Of a stretch of DNA of 64,000 nt, positions 24,001 to 32,341 are shown one piece after another. The notes below the pieces were generated by a model. It was not told the DNA's origin. It saw only the letters and a list, made by a program, of their open reading frames with translations, and did not search any database. Numbering within the stretch: the stretch's first letter is position 1; every line of letters starts with the position of its first letter. The DNA comes from Bythopirellula polymerisocia. GTDB lineage: Bacteria; Planctomycetota; Planctomycetia; Pirellulales; Lacipirellulaceae. Location: contig NZ_SJPS01000002.1 in assembly GCF_007860015.1 (NCBI RefSeq), forward strand, positions 898-64,897, given 5' to 3'. The position numbers were made by a program, and so were the translations under genes.

Positions 24001-26431
24001 AGTGCACGTTCTCATGGACACAAGTCCAGCCCTTAATGCGGGAGATCCTGCCTTCGTAGGGCCTCCCGATAGTGATCAGCGTGGCACCCCCTATGAGCGC
24101 GTAATCGATGGTAGAATCGACATTGGTTCCTATGAGTTGCAGGGAAATACCTACATCGTTGATACCACAGACGATTTCGATGATGGAAACTACGGTGTGG
24201 GATTTCTGGGGCTCCGTGAAGCGATCAACTTGTCCAACTTCAGCCCGCGGCCTGATTTCATCGAATTTGATCCCATGTTGTTGGGTTCTCAAATCTTCGT
24301 AAACCCACTCTCAATAACCGACCATCTGACGATCTCTGGCCTCGGTGCGCCTGCATTATTCTTGACGAGTGGCGACCCCATCAACCAAACGGCATTCGAG
24401 ATTGATGATGCTGATCCCTTGACTGATCTAGCTGTCGCGATAAGTGGTATGTCATTGCTGGGGGCTACCATCGTCAGCCGCGAGGATCTATCACTGACCG
24501 ACCTTGTTTTCTCAGGCGCGTCATTCTCAGCGATTAACCAGGCAGGTGGCAGCCTGACCATTGCCGACTCGACAATGACCGGCAATTCTGCCTTCACAGC
24601 GGGTGGCGCGATAAATGCCCAGAATACGGACGTGTCGATCTCGTATACAACCATTTCTGGGAACTCGACTAATTTCAACCTCGCTCATGGTGGAGGGTTG
24701 TTTCTCTCTAATTCGTCACTCACCACAAGCTACGCAGTGATCACTAACAATTTGGTTTCCGGGGGTGCCTCAGATGGTGGTGGTATCTTCATCGATAATA
24801 GTGGGCTCTCGCTAGCCGACCCGCGCAACCAAGTCACCCTGACTAACTCCGTGGTCAGTGGCAACATCACGTCCGGCTCTAATTCCGAGGGTGGCGGTAT
24901 TTTCGCTAAGAATGCCAATCTACTCCTCGAAGGAAAATATGGTGACTTTTCCGTCTTGACCAACAATCGGACCATCGGCACAAGCTCGGAAGGGGGGGCT
25001 CTATACCTGAATGGTGGCACCTTGACCATGGTGAATGCCTTCATTACTCAGAACCGTACTCAAGGTAACAGTTCTCACGGTGGTAGTTTGGCCATCAATG
25101 GCGGTACGGTCACCATTACTGATAGTACTTTGCAGGGCAATTTCACGTCAGGTAATGGGGCTCATGGTGGTGCTATTCATACCATCAATGGAAACTTGAC
25201 TGTCAACTCCAGCACTTTGAGCGGAAACTCCACGACTGGAATTGGGTCCAAGGGAGGTGCTGTCTTCACTAATACTAATCTGGCTACTGACTCGACTGGA
25301 CAACGTACGACGTTTCTTAATTCCACGATTTCTGGGAACAGTACTCAAGATCATGGTGGCGGTATTTACAACGCAGATGGTGTTACTTCAATTGCCCACA
25401 GTACGATCACGAACAACTCCGCGCCGCTCTTTGGTCGTGGGAGTGGCATAGCAAGCTTCGGCAACAGTGCAACCACTCGTACTGACGTGTACTCGACAAT
25501 TATTGCAGGCAATGGTGATAGTGATGTCGATCGAGTAAATGGCAGTTTTCAGGACACGTTTAAGTCTCTAGGTTACAACCTGATTGGCTTCGGAATTACG
25601 GATGCATTCGCAGCTCCAGTCGATACTACTAGTCTTGCAAATGTCTCCGATCCGCTTTTGAGCCCGTTGCAATCCAACGGAGGACCAACGCTAACGCATC
25701 TTCCGGTGGATGGTAGCCCTGCAGTCAATCGGGGCAACCCTGCTGATATGGCAGGAGTTGGTAATGTGCCGATATTCGATCAACGAGGTCTTCCGCGAGT
25801 ACAGGCCGGTCGGATTGATATCGGTTCGGTCGAGTCTGCTCTTTTACCCCTAAGCGTTGGATTGCAAGGTGATTTTGATGACGATGGCGATGTAGATGGC
25901 CGTGATTTCCTCGCTTGGCTACGTGGTTTCGGGAAGTCGGGTGCTGCAAAATTCGAAGGCGACGCTGATGGCAATGGGATAGTCAATGGTAGCGATCTCG
26001 TAATCTGGCAAGATGAATATGGTTCTCAATCCGCACTCGTTGCCAGCTTGCAGGTTGAACAGCAAGAGCCCGAGAGTACGCTGGTAAGTTCTGCCATTAG
26101 CAATGAACCAGTCAGCCTAGCACCGATCACTGCACCTGCTGCCGAGGGATCTGATTCCACTTTTACGACCAGCCGTTCGCTTCAAATTGGTTGGGGGGTT
26201 CCGGCATTGTTTGCGTCGCAACCCGAAGTGGATGCATCTGTTGCCAGTGAAGCGAAAATTCTTGAGGCAGCCCTTTCCGATGCAGTCTACTCGGGCTACT
26301 TGGCTCCCTACGGCACGGAAGGTCAGTCCAAGCTTGACGACTTCGCTCCCCTTGGAGGGGAAGAATCTGATGCTGAGGACTTCGAGGCCGCGGATGAAGT
26401 CTTTGGCCTGATCGGCAGCGGTGCTTTCTAA
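21098..26431 (+). CDS. Giant beta-helix surface protein with an inserted C-type-lectin-like domain and dockerin-like module
   Basis: 1777 residues. LEDRRLLAT near residues 44-52 is the planctomycete export-type motif. The body is a parallel beta-helix of repeats such as SNSTLSGNST, with GGGIFN and AHSTITNNSA turns, plus choice-of-anchor-Q type strand pairs (DIGAVEV, DIGSYEL, DIGSVES). Between residues about 367 and 527 the helix is interrupted by GHFYLVISAPEGIDWDSANLAA...HLATLTSVQE...WIGGIQLNEG...GWEWV...AYVIEFDS, the pattern of a C-type-lectin-like domain. Near residues 1590-1645 lies DGDVDGRDFLAWLRGFG...DADGNGIVNGSDL, a dockerin-like pair, then a 130-residue acidic tail. It is probably a large adhesin. 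AGGA precedes the ATG. Confidence 0.85.
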   Translation: MAHGKRYRGRTARSANMSTKNRGRSNAGDAPGKQFGRSLRMEQLEDRRLLATYVVNNPGDLDGNGNVIVGTLRQAVNLSNSTPDITDTILFEDYLFDGGSLTISLDGRANGGTLNITDQVSILGPGSGVLTVSGSVGQRVFNINIDGDNQFRSVTLGGMTISGGSIFEGDGRGGGIFNQEALTLIETVVTGNSAFDGGGGIYQPFGAILLQNSLVSNNDSGGGGGGIFNGSEDGTLDSRITISNSTLSGNSTFSIMDHPGFGGGVFNRRGTVNIEHSTISENTATVQGGGVATYGVGDPAMDAPIITNLNYTIAHGNTVQGNPNDVAGIYFDTADMPMPLVPTLNILNYNIIGNLGGGSAGALGSNGHFYLVISAPEGIDWDSANLAASFGTSHLATLTSVQENDDVFLLIDDPLYWKGFEPEDDDDMRPAQNIGPWIGGIQLNEGDGPGEGWEWVAPDNMVPFVGIWDAGQPDDGAATSSEDPPELAENRLAFHSMDNTMRTATWGDFENDPADEFKPIAYVIEFDSGTNMFGVDPVLRPLDNYGGSTPVYYPNTIIDEDFTEISPAIDAGDPEFLAAGSEQRGRHFRRVADGLLTGTPVVDIGAVEVQQGLFVVDALEDENDGQYSRVWDTFPTPDQAVLPNGTNVIVYDYTTPGDFSLREALDFSRKNPELDTITFSPFDLVDPSLNTDPTPSPSPTILLQLGQLSFDHSVIVVGPQEFVLEIDANDPTPAFKNNDGHRVAFVSPGTEVSISNLTFLGGDQLGNGGAIQNFGDLTLNRMTLKGSGSSLDGGGLFQSFGSLMIDSSTISGNTAADDGAGLYINFDSGPVTITNSTISGNSAGDRGAGIFNRGYDTLVEHSTITNNQSASTRGSGVWNHPTALGTVSVPQVSSRIELYSTIVSGNFIFDVEGLVNANNNAVNDIISGGFNLIGNGNASSRFMAINGDLVGITNPKLEPLTFGGGLTQVHVLMDTSPALNAGDPAFVGPPDSDQRGTPYERVIDGRIDIGSYELQGNTYIVDTTDDFDDGNYGVGFLGLREAINLSNFSPRPDFIEFDPMLLGSQIFVNPLSITDHLTISGLGAPALFLTSGDPINQTAFEIDDADPLTDLAVAISGMSLLGATIVSREDLSLTDLVFSGASFSAINQAGGSLTIADSTMTGNSAFTAGGAINAQNTDVSISYTTISGNSTNFNLAHGGGLFLSNSSLTTSYAVITNNLVSGGASDGGGIFIDNSGLSLADPRNQVTLTNSVVSGNITSGSNSEGGGIFAKNANLLLEGKYGDFSVLTNNRTIGTSSEGGALYLNGGTLTMVNAFITQNRTQGNSSHGGSLAINGGTVTITDSTLQGNFTSGNGAHGGAIHTINGNLTVNSSTLSGNSTTGIGSKGGAVFTNTNLATDSTGQRTTFLNSTISGNSTQDHGGGIYNADGVTSIAHSTITNNSAPLFGRGSGIASFGNSATTRTDVYSTIIAGNGDSDVDRVNGSFQDTFKSLGYNLIGFGITDAFAAPVDTTSLANVSDPLLSPLQSNGGPTLTHLPVDGSPAVNRGNPADMAGVGNVPIFDQRGLPRVQAGRIDIGSVESALLPLSVGLQGDFDDDGDVDGRDFLAWLRGFGKSGAAKFEGDADGNGIVNGSDLVIWQDEYGSQSALVASLQVEQQEPESTLVSSAISNEPVSLAPITAPAAEGSDSTFTTSRSLQIGWGVPALFASQPEVDASVASEAKILEAALSDAVYSGYLAPYGTEGQSKLDDFAPLGGEESDAEDFEAADEVFGLIGSGAF

Positions 26432-26451
26432 AGCTCCTCACGAGAGGCGCT
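26432..26451 (+). terminator. Hairpin after the beta-helix gene
   Basis: AGCTCCTC-ACGA-GAGGCGCT, an 8-bp stem with one mismatch, begins right at the stop codon. There is no T-run, so a terminator role is only tentative. The remaining 210 bases to the next gene show a TATAAT-like hexamer at 26538-26543 without a good partner. Confidence 0.3.
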
Positions 26452-26661
26452 AGAATCGTGGATCGAGGCTATAATGACAGCAAAGGTGGCTGCCCCACGG
26501 GTTTTGGGCTATCTGTGCTACTTGTCTCCTAGAGTGCTATAATAGAGATATGTAATCAAAACATTACTTCAGCGCGAACCCAGTCTGATTCATGAGGCTC
26601 TGCATTTGAGAGATTCAATCTGTATGACCACTTCGGCTATGCCAGGAGTAGAAATTAGCCG

Positions 26662-28032
26662 GTGAGTTCTATCGACCGCAAACCAGGTATCGACAGCGAA
26701 TCCGCCATTCTGGTGGGAGTCTATTTATCCAGCGACCGTGCCTCTAACGGCACCATTAGCGGCGACCTCTTGGAGGAACTAGCCGGGCTAGTCGAAACCG
26801 CAGGAGCCGAAGTCGTCGGACGCATCACTCAGAATCGGCCTACTCCCGATCCCGCTACTTACATTGGGCAAGGCAAGGTCGAAAGCCTCAAACAGTTCGT
26901 CGAGGCTGCAGACGCCGATGTCGTTGTTTTTGATAACGATCTTTCCCCGGCCCAGATTCGAAATCTCGAAGAAACGATCGGCGCTAAAGTGCTCGATCGT
27001 ACAGAGATTATTCTTGATATTTTCTCTGCGCGGGCGCAAACTCACGAAGCCCGTTTGGCGGTTGAGCTGGCCCAACTTGAGTATTCCCTGCCCCGTCTGA
27101 AACGGATGTGGACCCACCTCTCGCGCATGAAGATGGGTGTTGGTATGCGCGGCCCTGGTGAGAAGCAGTTGGAAACAGACCGTCGTCTGGTCGAAAAACG
27201 AATCAACGATCTGCGCTCGGATCTTAAACAAATCGAAAAGCGGAAAGAACGGGCCGTCGCGGCTCGTAGCGATCGCATGACTGTCTCTTTGGTCGGTTAC
27301 ACCAACGCCGGCAAGAGCACTCTGATGAACAAGCTCACTGACGCTAATGTGTTGGCCGAGGACAAACTCTTTGCTACGCTCGATACTCGCACCCGCCGCT
27401 GGCAATTGCCAGGCTGGGGGCCCGTGCTCTTGAGCGATACGGTCGGTTTTATTCGCGATCTGCCGCATCATTTGATCGCCAGTTTTAAGGCAACTCTCGA
27501 AGAGACCCGTCAGGCGGATCTGCTGATTCATGTGGCGGATGCAAGCAACCCGGCAGCGCTGGACCAGATCACCTCCGTCTACGAAGTATTGCATGAACTT
27601 GGCATCGACGAGAAAGACACGCTCCTGGCTCTAAATAAGGTGGATCGTGTTTCAGACCCACTCGCGCTCGAATCGCTCCGTTCGCGCTATCCTCATGCCG
27701 TGTTGGTAAGCGCCGCCACAGGGGACGGTCTCCCTCGGCTGGCAAGTGCCGTGAGCGAGGCTCTTAGCAAAGACTTTCTCGATCTGGAGATCCACCTGTC
27801 GGCCAGCAATGGCAAGACGCTCGCCTTCTTGGCCCAGTACGGTGAGGTACTCAGCCGGACCTATGTCGAGGATCGGACCGTGGTCCACTGCAAGTTGCCC
27901 CAAAAGTATCTTGGACCGCTGCGTGGGCAAGAGGACGTGCAGATTCGTCCCTACAAGAGTGGTGATCCTACGCCGGCTGTAACAACCAACGGTCACATGC
28001 TCCCTCCGGCCAACGTCGACGAAGTAGCGTAG
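26662..28032 (+). CDS. hflX: GTPase HflX (ribosome-associated)
   Basis: 456 residues from GTG. HflX is a GTP-hydrolysing factor that binds the 50S subunit and helps split or rescue stalled ribosomes. The N-terminal domain shows TYIGQGKVESL, FDNDLSPAQIRNLE and GAKVLDRTEIILDIFSARAQTHEARLAVELAQLEY. The glycine-rich linker GMRGPGEKQLETDRR precedes a G domain with GYTNAGKST (about residues 212-220), DTVGFIRDLPH and NKVD. Length and order are normal for the family. There is no clear Shine-Dalgarno next to the GTG; AGGAG lies further upstream. It is followed by the SDR gene after 8 bases. Confidence 0.95.
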   Translation: MSSIDRKPGIDSESAILVGVYLSSDRASNGTISGDLLEELAGLVETAGAEVVGRITQNRPTPDPATYIGQGKVESLKQFVEAADADVVVFDNDLSPAQIRNLEETIGAKVLDRTEIILDIFSARAQTHEARLAVELAQLEYSLPRLKRMWTHLSRMKMGVGMRGPGEKQLETDRRLVEKRINDLRSDLKQIEKRKERAVAARSDRMTVSLVGYTNAGKSTLMNKLTDANVLAEDKLFATLDTRTRRWQLPGWGPVLLSDTVGFIRDLPHHLIASFKATLEETRQADLLIHVADASNPAALDQITSVYEVLHELGIDEKDTLLALNKVDRVSDPLALESLRSRYPHAVLVSAATGDGLPRLASAVSEALSKDFLDLEIHLSASNGKTLAFLAQYGEVLSRTYVEDRTVVHCKLPQKYLGPLRGQEDVQIRPYKSGDPTPAVTTNGHMLPPANVDEVA

Positions 28033-28040
28033 CGAGTTTC

Positions 28041-28829
28041 ATGGCTCGACGGGTACTTGAAAACAGCCGGATTCTACTTACAGGCGCATCCCGCGGCATC
28101 GGTCGTCATTTGGCCTTGGAACTAGCCCGCCAAAAATCCCGTTTGCTGGTCGTCGCTCGTAATAGTCTGGAGCTAGACAAACTTGTCTCCGAGCTGAAAT
28201 CACAGGGTGCAGCCTCCGCTGAGGCCTTGGCTGGCGACGTTACCGATCCGGCCATTCGCAAGGCGATTGTGGAGCGTGTCCGTAGCGACTGGAAATATCT
28301 CGATGTATTGATCAACAACGCTGGGGTGAGCGCCCACGGCCGGTTCGCGGGCCACGAAGAACAAGTCCTGCGCCAGATCATGGAAGTAAATTTCTATGCC
28401 CCGACTGAGCTGACTCGATTAGCCTTGCCACTTTTGGATGGTGGGCAAGACTCACTCATCGTGAATATTGGTTCGATCCTGGGGCATCGTGGTATGCCTC
28501 ACAATAGTGAGTATTCGGCCAGCAAGTTTGCATTGAGAGGCTGGAGCGAGGCCCTGAGGACGGAACTTCACAGCCGAGGCATCGAAGTTCTCGTCGTAAG
28601 TCCCGGCACGACCGACACCGAATTCTTCGACCACTTGCTAGCCAAGAGCGATTCGCTACCCTGGGGCAAACAGAAAGGGATTCCCCCTGAGGCAGTCGCC
28701 CGGCAAGTAGTCCGGGCAATGCAGCTCAGGCGCACCGAGATCTACCCCAATTGGCGAGGCCGACTCTTAGTGGCCGTAAATCGCTGGGTCCCCAAACTGG
28801 TCGATCGGATCATGAATCGCTTCGGTTAG
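28041..28829 (+). CDS. Short-chain dehydrogenase/reductase
   Basis: 262 residues of the classical SDR type, an NAD(P)-dependent oxidoreductase. The nucleotide-binding TGASRGIG lies near residues 14-21 and NNAG around residue 93. The catalytic set appears as NIGSILG (Ser) and YSASK (Tyr/Lys, about 157-161). The substrate-binding part is ordinary in length. The C-terminus RRTEIYPNWRGRLLVAVNRWVPKLVDRIM is like the membrane-associated sdr subgroup (DltE/YqjQ-like). It starts 8 bases after HflX and is likely in the same operon. Substrate unknown. Confidence 0.85.
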   Translation: MARRVLENSRILLTGASRGIGRHLALELARQKSRLLVVARNSLELDKLVSELKSQGAASAEALAGDVTDPAIRKAIVERVRSDWKYLDVLINNAGVSAHGRFAGHEEQVLRQIMEVNFYAPTELTRLALPLLDGGQDSLIVNIGSILGHRGMPHNSEYSASKFALRGWSEALRTELHSRGIEVLVVSPGTTDTEFFDHLLAKSDSLPWGKQKGIPPEAVARQVVRAMQLRRTEIYPNWRGRLLVAVNRWVPKLVDRIMNRFG

Positions 28830-28880
28830 CCCGGGGTCTGGTCCATTTTTCTTCCAGCAAGCTTTGAATTTCAACGGACG

Positions 28881-29621
28881 ATGACCGAAAATATGAACCT
28901 GTCCCCTTCACCTTGCGAATTAGAAATCCTTTACGAAGAAGGCCCCTGTCTGGTTGTCAACAAAGCCGCCGGAGTGCTCACCCAAGCCCCGCGAGGTATC
29001 GATAGCATGGAGGTCCGCGTCAAGGATTATTATCGACGTCAGGAACGCAAACCACCCGATGCGAACATTTATCTCGGCATCACGCATCGCATGGATCGGC
29101 CCACCACGGGTGCCCTAATCTTTGCCCGGCATGTCCGCGCAGCCCAGCGCATTTGCGCTCAGTTTGCTGATCGAACCGTCAACAAAATCTACTGGGCGTT
29201 TGTCGAGGGTCATGTCACTCCCGATGAAGACACTTGGACCGACTATCTCCATAAGCGGCACGGAATTCCACAGCCTCAAATCGTCACCGCCGACCATCCG
29301 GCAGCCAAACACGCGATCCTGCACTATCGGGTGCTTTGGCACAATGAGTGGGGCACTTGGCTGGAAATTGAACTGGAAACCGGTCGTACCCACCAAATCC
29401 GCATTCAAGCCGCCTCGCGAGGCTACCCCGTCGCCGGCGACGAAGGCTACGGCAGCCAGCACATGTTCGGACAGCCCAAGGAAGACCCCCGTGAGCGTCC
29501 CATTGCCCTTCATGCCCGGCAGATTTCTTTTCGACACCCCATGACCCAAGACCCGATTAGTGTTGTGGCGCCTCTGTCACCCGATTGGAAGGCTTTGGAA
29601 TTGCCAGCAGAACTGCAATAA
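28881..29621 (+). CDS. RluA-family pseudouridine synthase
   Basis: 246 residues. The enzyme converts uridine to pseudouridine in RNA. It begins with ILYEEGPCLVVNKAAGVLTQ, the usual RluA start. The catalytic HRMDRPTTG (Asp of H-R-[LM]-D) lies near residues 70-78. The C-terminal substrate loop has LETGRTHQIRIQAASRGYPVAGDEGYG. There is no S4 domain, and length matches the RluA/C-terminal-only forms. It is close downstream of the SDR gene, with which it may be co-transcribed. The exact RNA target (rRNA or tRNA) cannot be told. Confidence 0.85.
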   Translation: MTENMNLSPSPCELEILYEEGPCLVVNKAAGVLTQAPRGIDSMEVRVKDYYRRQERKPPDANIYLGITHRMDRPTTGALIFARHVRAAQRICAQFADRTVNKIYWAFVEGHVTPDEDTWTDYLHKRHGIPQPQIVTADHPAAKHAILHYRVLWHNEWGTWLEIELETGRTHQIRIQAASRGYPVAGDEGYGSQHMFGQPKEDPRERPIALHARQISFRHPMTQDPISVVAPLSPDWKALELPAELQ

Positions 29622-29660
29622 CCGCGAGTCAAAGAATCACCGGTCTTGATTCTGTCAGCT

Positions 29661-31184
29661 TCACCCGGCAATCCAGCCCGCCGACTCCATCGCTTGGTAG
29701 ATCCAAGGTTGAGTCCAGGGATTCCAAGTCGGATAGCTCACCGAGAAGACCGACATCGCCAGTAACAAGAGACACAGCAGCTTGCCTCCGCGCGAAGACG
29801 CAAGTGAGTCTGCCGCTGGCAGCATTCCCCAAAGCCAGAGCGGCGCGAACCAAAACATCCAGCGGAAGCCGCTCGTCATGCCGCCGTAGTTGCGATCCTC
29901 CAGTGGTCGCATTCCCAGGTAGAACACCAGACATACGACCGACACCAGGGCAATCCCTGCGGCGATTTGTCCTTCTGTGGTATGCGGATGGCGACTCCAC
30001 ATAATCAGCCCTACGATGCTCAGTAACCAGACGGGGGTCAACGAGAACACTCCATGGTGCCCCAGCAAACAGTGCCAAGCGTAGACCCACTTGGACTGCT
30101 CACCCCGGTCGATCCCTTGGCGATTCGCCCAGTAGCTCTCAATTTTGACACCTTCGATCTCGTAGGTGTATTGGTACCAGTTTTCCTCGCTGTCTGAAGC
30201 GTAGCGGTGGGCATAGGGTGGGGACCATGTCCCATGGGCGGCGTAGTTGGTCCCAAATGCCGCAGCCGCAACCAGGACCGCCGCTGGCAAAAAACCAGTC
30301 AGCCAAGCACCACGATTTCGCAGCAGAAGGGCAAGCGCCACCAGGGCGAACATCGAGAGGGCGGGCAACTCATTTGCCGCAGTGAAAGCTGCCGCTAAAC
30401 CGCAGGCAGCATAGTCCCATCGTCTCGTGCTGCCATCGCACCAGATTCGCACAAAGTAGCACAGTGTCACTGCTGCACTCAAGGCACCAATAATGTGATT
30501 GTTCAGCACGACGGCAAACGTGTTGAGCATCGTGGCAAAGCATGCCGCAGCCACAACAAAGATACGTCCCCAATCGGTTCGACCAAATCGCTCAGCCAAC
30601 TGAGCAACTATGAAAAACATCCACGCCAAAGGAAGAACATGGACAGTCAGAAGCATCAGCCGCCCGACAAAATAGGGATGCTCTTCTAACGTCATTCCTG
30701 TGAGATTGTGAATCACCCAGTACTCACCCGCGAGCAAAGTGATTAGCAGCGGAGGCTTGCTGGAATAGAGATGCAACTCGCCATCGTCGCCCCGATGCTG
30801 GACCATGTCGATCGTGTTCCAGACATGTCGATCGAGTAAATCGTCGATCTCAAAGGTTCCTTGCTCCACCAAAGCCCTGATTGCTAGCCATCGGCTGCGG
30901 TCGTTTGCGCTCAAGAATGGTCTTTGCAACGTATGCTCGGCAACGAGCTTCTCACGGGCCTGCTGAACCTTCTCTGCCAGTTCTACCTCTGACAGATTTT
31001 GACTCTTCAGTTCCTTCTCGATGGGTCCCAGCTGGCGATTGATGAGATGCGTTTCGATATCCATCCGATTGACCGAATTCACCGACATCAGTCGGCCGGT
31101 CATATTGCCTACTGCCACGGTAATAAATATAGAATAGACGGCCCAGCGAAGTTTCCGCTGAGGATCACTGCCAAGATCGCTCAT
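29661..31184 (-). CDS. Multi-pass membrane protein, possibly a GT-C-type glycosyltransferase
   Basis: 507 residues with one N-terminal helix, a Lys/Glu-rich soluble region (about residues 40-110) and at least nine later hydrophobic segments, for example LMLLTVHVLPLAWMFFIVAQL and FLPAAVLVAAAAFGTNYAAHG. The long region with VWNTIDMVQHRGDDGELHLYSSKPPLL looks like an extracytoplasmic loop. Its start overlaps the GT2 glycosyltransferase stop by 4 bases, so both are made together. A polyprenyl-phosphate-sugar-using glycosyltransferase is a reasonable guess, but no DD/DE motif makes this certain. Confidence 0.6.
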   Translation of the reverse strand: MSDLGSDPQRKLRWAVYSIFITVAVGNMTGRLMSVNSVNRMDIETHLINRQLGPIEKELKSQNLSEVELAEKVQQAREKLVAEHTLQRPFLSANDRSRWLAIRALVEQGTFEIDDLLDRHVWNTIDMVQHRGDDGELHLYSSKPPLLITLLAGEYWVIHNLTGMTLEEHPYFVGRLMLLTVHVLPLAWMFFIVAQLAERFGRTDWGRIFVVAAACFATMLNTFAVVLNNHIIGALSAAVTLCYFVRIWCDGSTRRWDYAACGLAAAFTAANELPALSMFALVALALLLRNRGAWLTGFLPAAVLVAAAAFGTNYAAHGTWSPPYAHRYASDSEENWYQYTYEIEGVKIESYWANRQGIDRGEQSKWVYAWHCLLGHHGVFSLTPVWLLSIVGLIMWSRHPHTTEGQIAAGIALVSVVCLVFYLGMRPLEDRNYGGMTSGFRWMFWFAPLWLWGMLPAADSLASSRGGKLLCLLLLAMSVFSVSYPTWNPWTQPWIYQAMESAGWIAG

Positions 31185-32191
31185 GTAGGTGGACTTTCGG
31201 CGGAGTGGCTTACTTCTAGAGAAGGTATTTGCTCAGTTTTTTTGTCGGGCTGCGTATGCTCGGCAATCGAATAGGCATCGCTGTCGCGTGAGAACAGGGC
31301 CGAAATCAACTCTGCGACAAAACCAAGTGCCAAAAGTTGTGCCCCTATCAACAAAAGCACCAGCGAGTAATAGAGCGCAGCTGTTTCATGCAAATGAATC
31401 GGTGTGTGCCCTGGTAGTCGCGAAACGCACCAGTGCATTGCTAGATACCCCATGCCCAGGATCCCTAACATCAAGGACGTTAGCGCCCCCATTCCCAGCC
31501 AATGCTGGGGCCGTTGATTGAAATGCGTAATGAACCGCACGGTTAAAAGATCCAATAGCCCCTTGGGAATTCGTGACCAACCATATTTCGATTTCCCTGA
31601 TCTGCGGGGCCGATGCTTAACGACCACCTCACCCACGCGAAATCCGCGGGCAGCCGCCAGCACGGGAACGAATCGATGAAGCTCTCCATAGAGTCGAACC
31701 TCATTGATCACCTCCCGGCGAAAACACTTCAGGCCACAGTTGTGATCGTGAAGTCGCACTCCAGTCATCCAACTTACCAGTAGATTGAACACCTTTGAGG
31801 GCCAAGTCTTGTGCCACGGGTCATGCCGTTCTTGCTTCCAGCCGTTGACCACATCAAAGCCCTGGTTTAGTCGAGCAATCAAATTGGGGATTTCAGCTGG
31901 ATCGTCCTGCAAGTCGGCATCCATCGTGACGATGATTTCTCCCATCGAAGCATTGAAGCCCGCGCTCAGTGCTGCCGCCTTTCCAAAATTCCGCCGAAAG
32001 CGTATTCCCAGGACGCGAGAATCTTGCTGAGCAAGTTTTTCGATGACCTGCCAGGAATTATCCGTGGATCCATCGTCCACGACAATCATTTGAATTTCGT
32101 AATTCTCACTCTCTGCGACTTGGCAAAGCTGCGCATGCAGTTGCTCCAAGCTGGCGGCTTCGTTCAAAGTGGGGATTACGACGCTGATCAT
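31181..32191 (-). CDS. GT2 glycosyltransferase with C-terminal membrane helices (GtrB/DPM1-like)
   Basis: 336 residues. The GT-A fold shows ISVVIPTLNEAASL, VVDDGSTDNSW, DADLQDDP and the acceptor-side segment HNCGLKCFRREVI. Two hydrophobic helices near residues 240-260 and 285-310 anchor the protein. This layout is shared by polyprenyl-phosphate glycosyltransferases such as GtrB and ArnC, which load a sugar onto undecaprenyl phosphate at the inner membrane. The tail is acidic and Ser-rich. It overlaps the membrane protein gene by 4 bases and is likely to act with it. Confidence 0.85.
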   Translation of the reverse strand: MISVVIPTLNEAASLEQLHAQLCQVAESENYEIQMIVVDDGSTDNSWQVIEKLAQQDSRVLGIRFRRNFGKAAALSAGFNASMGEIIVTMDADLQDDPAEIPNLIARLNQGFDVVNGWKQERHDPWHKTWPSKVFNLLVSWMTGVRLHDHNCGLKCFRREVINEVRLYGELHRFVPVLAAARGFRVGEVVVKHRPRRSGKSKYGWSRIPKGLLDLLTVRFITHFNQRPQHWLGMGALTSLMLGILGMGYLAMHWCVSRLPGHTPIHLHETAALYYSLVLLLIGAQLLALGFVAELISALFSRDSDAYSIAEHTQPDKKTEQIPSLEVSHSAESPPT

Positions 32192-32341
32192 GGATAATTG
32201 AACAAGTATGACCGAGGAATATACCTACCTCCAGAATAGCAGAAACTCGCTCTCCGACCAAAACCCATCTTCCGCTAAGAATCGATTCCTCCTTAGAATA
32301 GCCCCTATTACCCAATTCCTCCCATCTCAAAGGTTTCCACC

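Noticed and set aside
23603..24292. 229-residue minus-strand frame inside the beta-helix gene
   Set aside because: Antisense of a repeat-rich coding region; no start signal or family resemblance.
26788..27594. 268-residue minus-strand frame inside hflX
   Set aside because: Antisense of a conserved GTPase gene.
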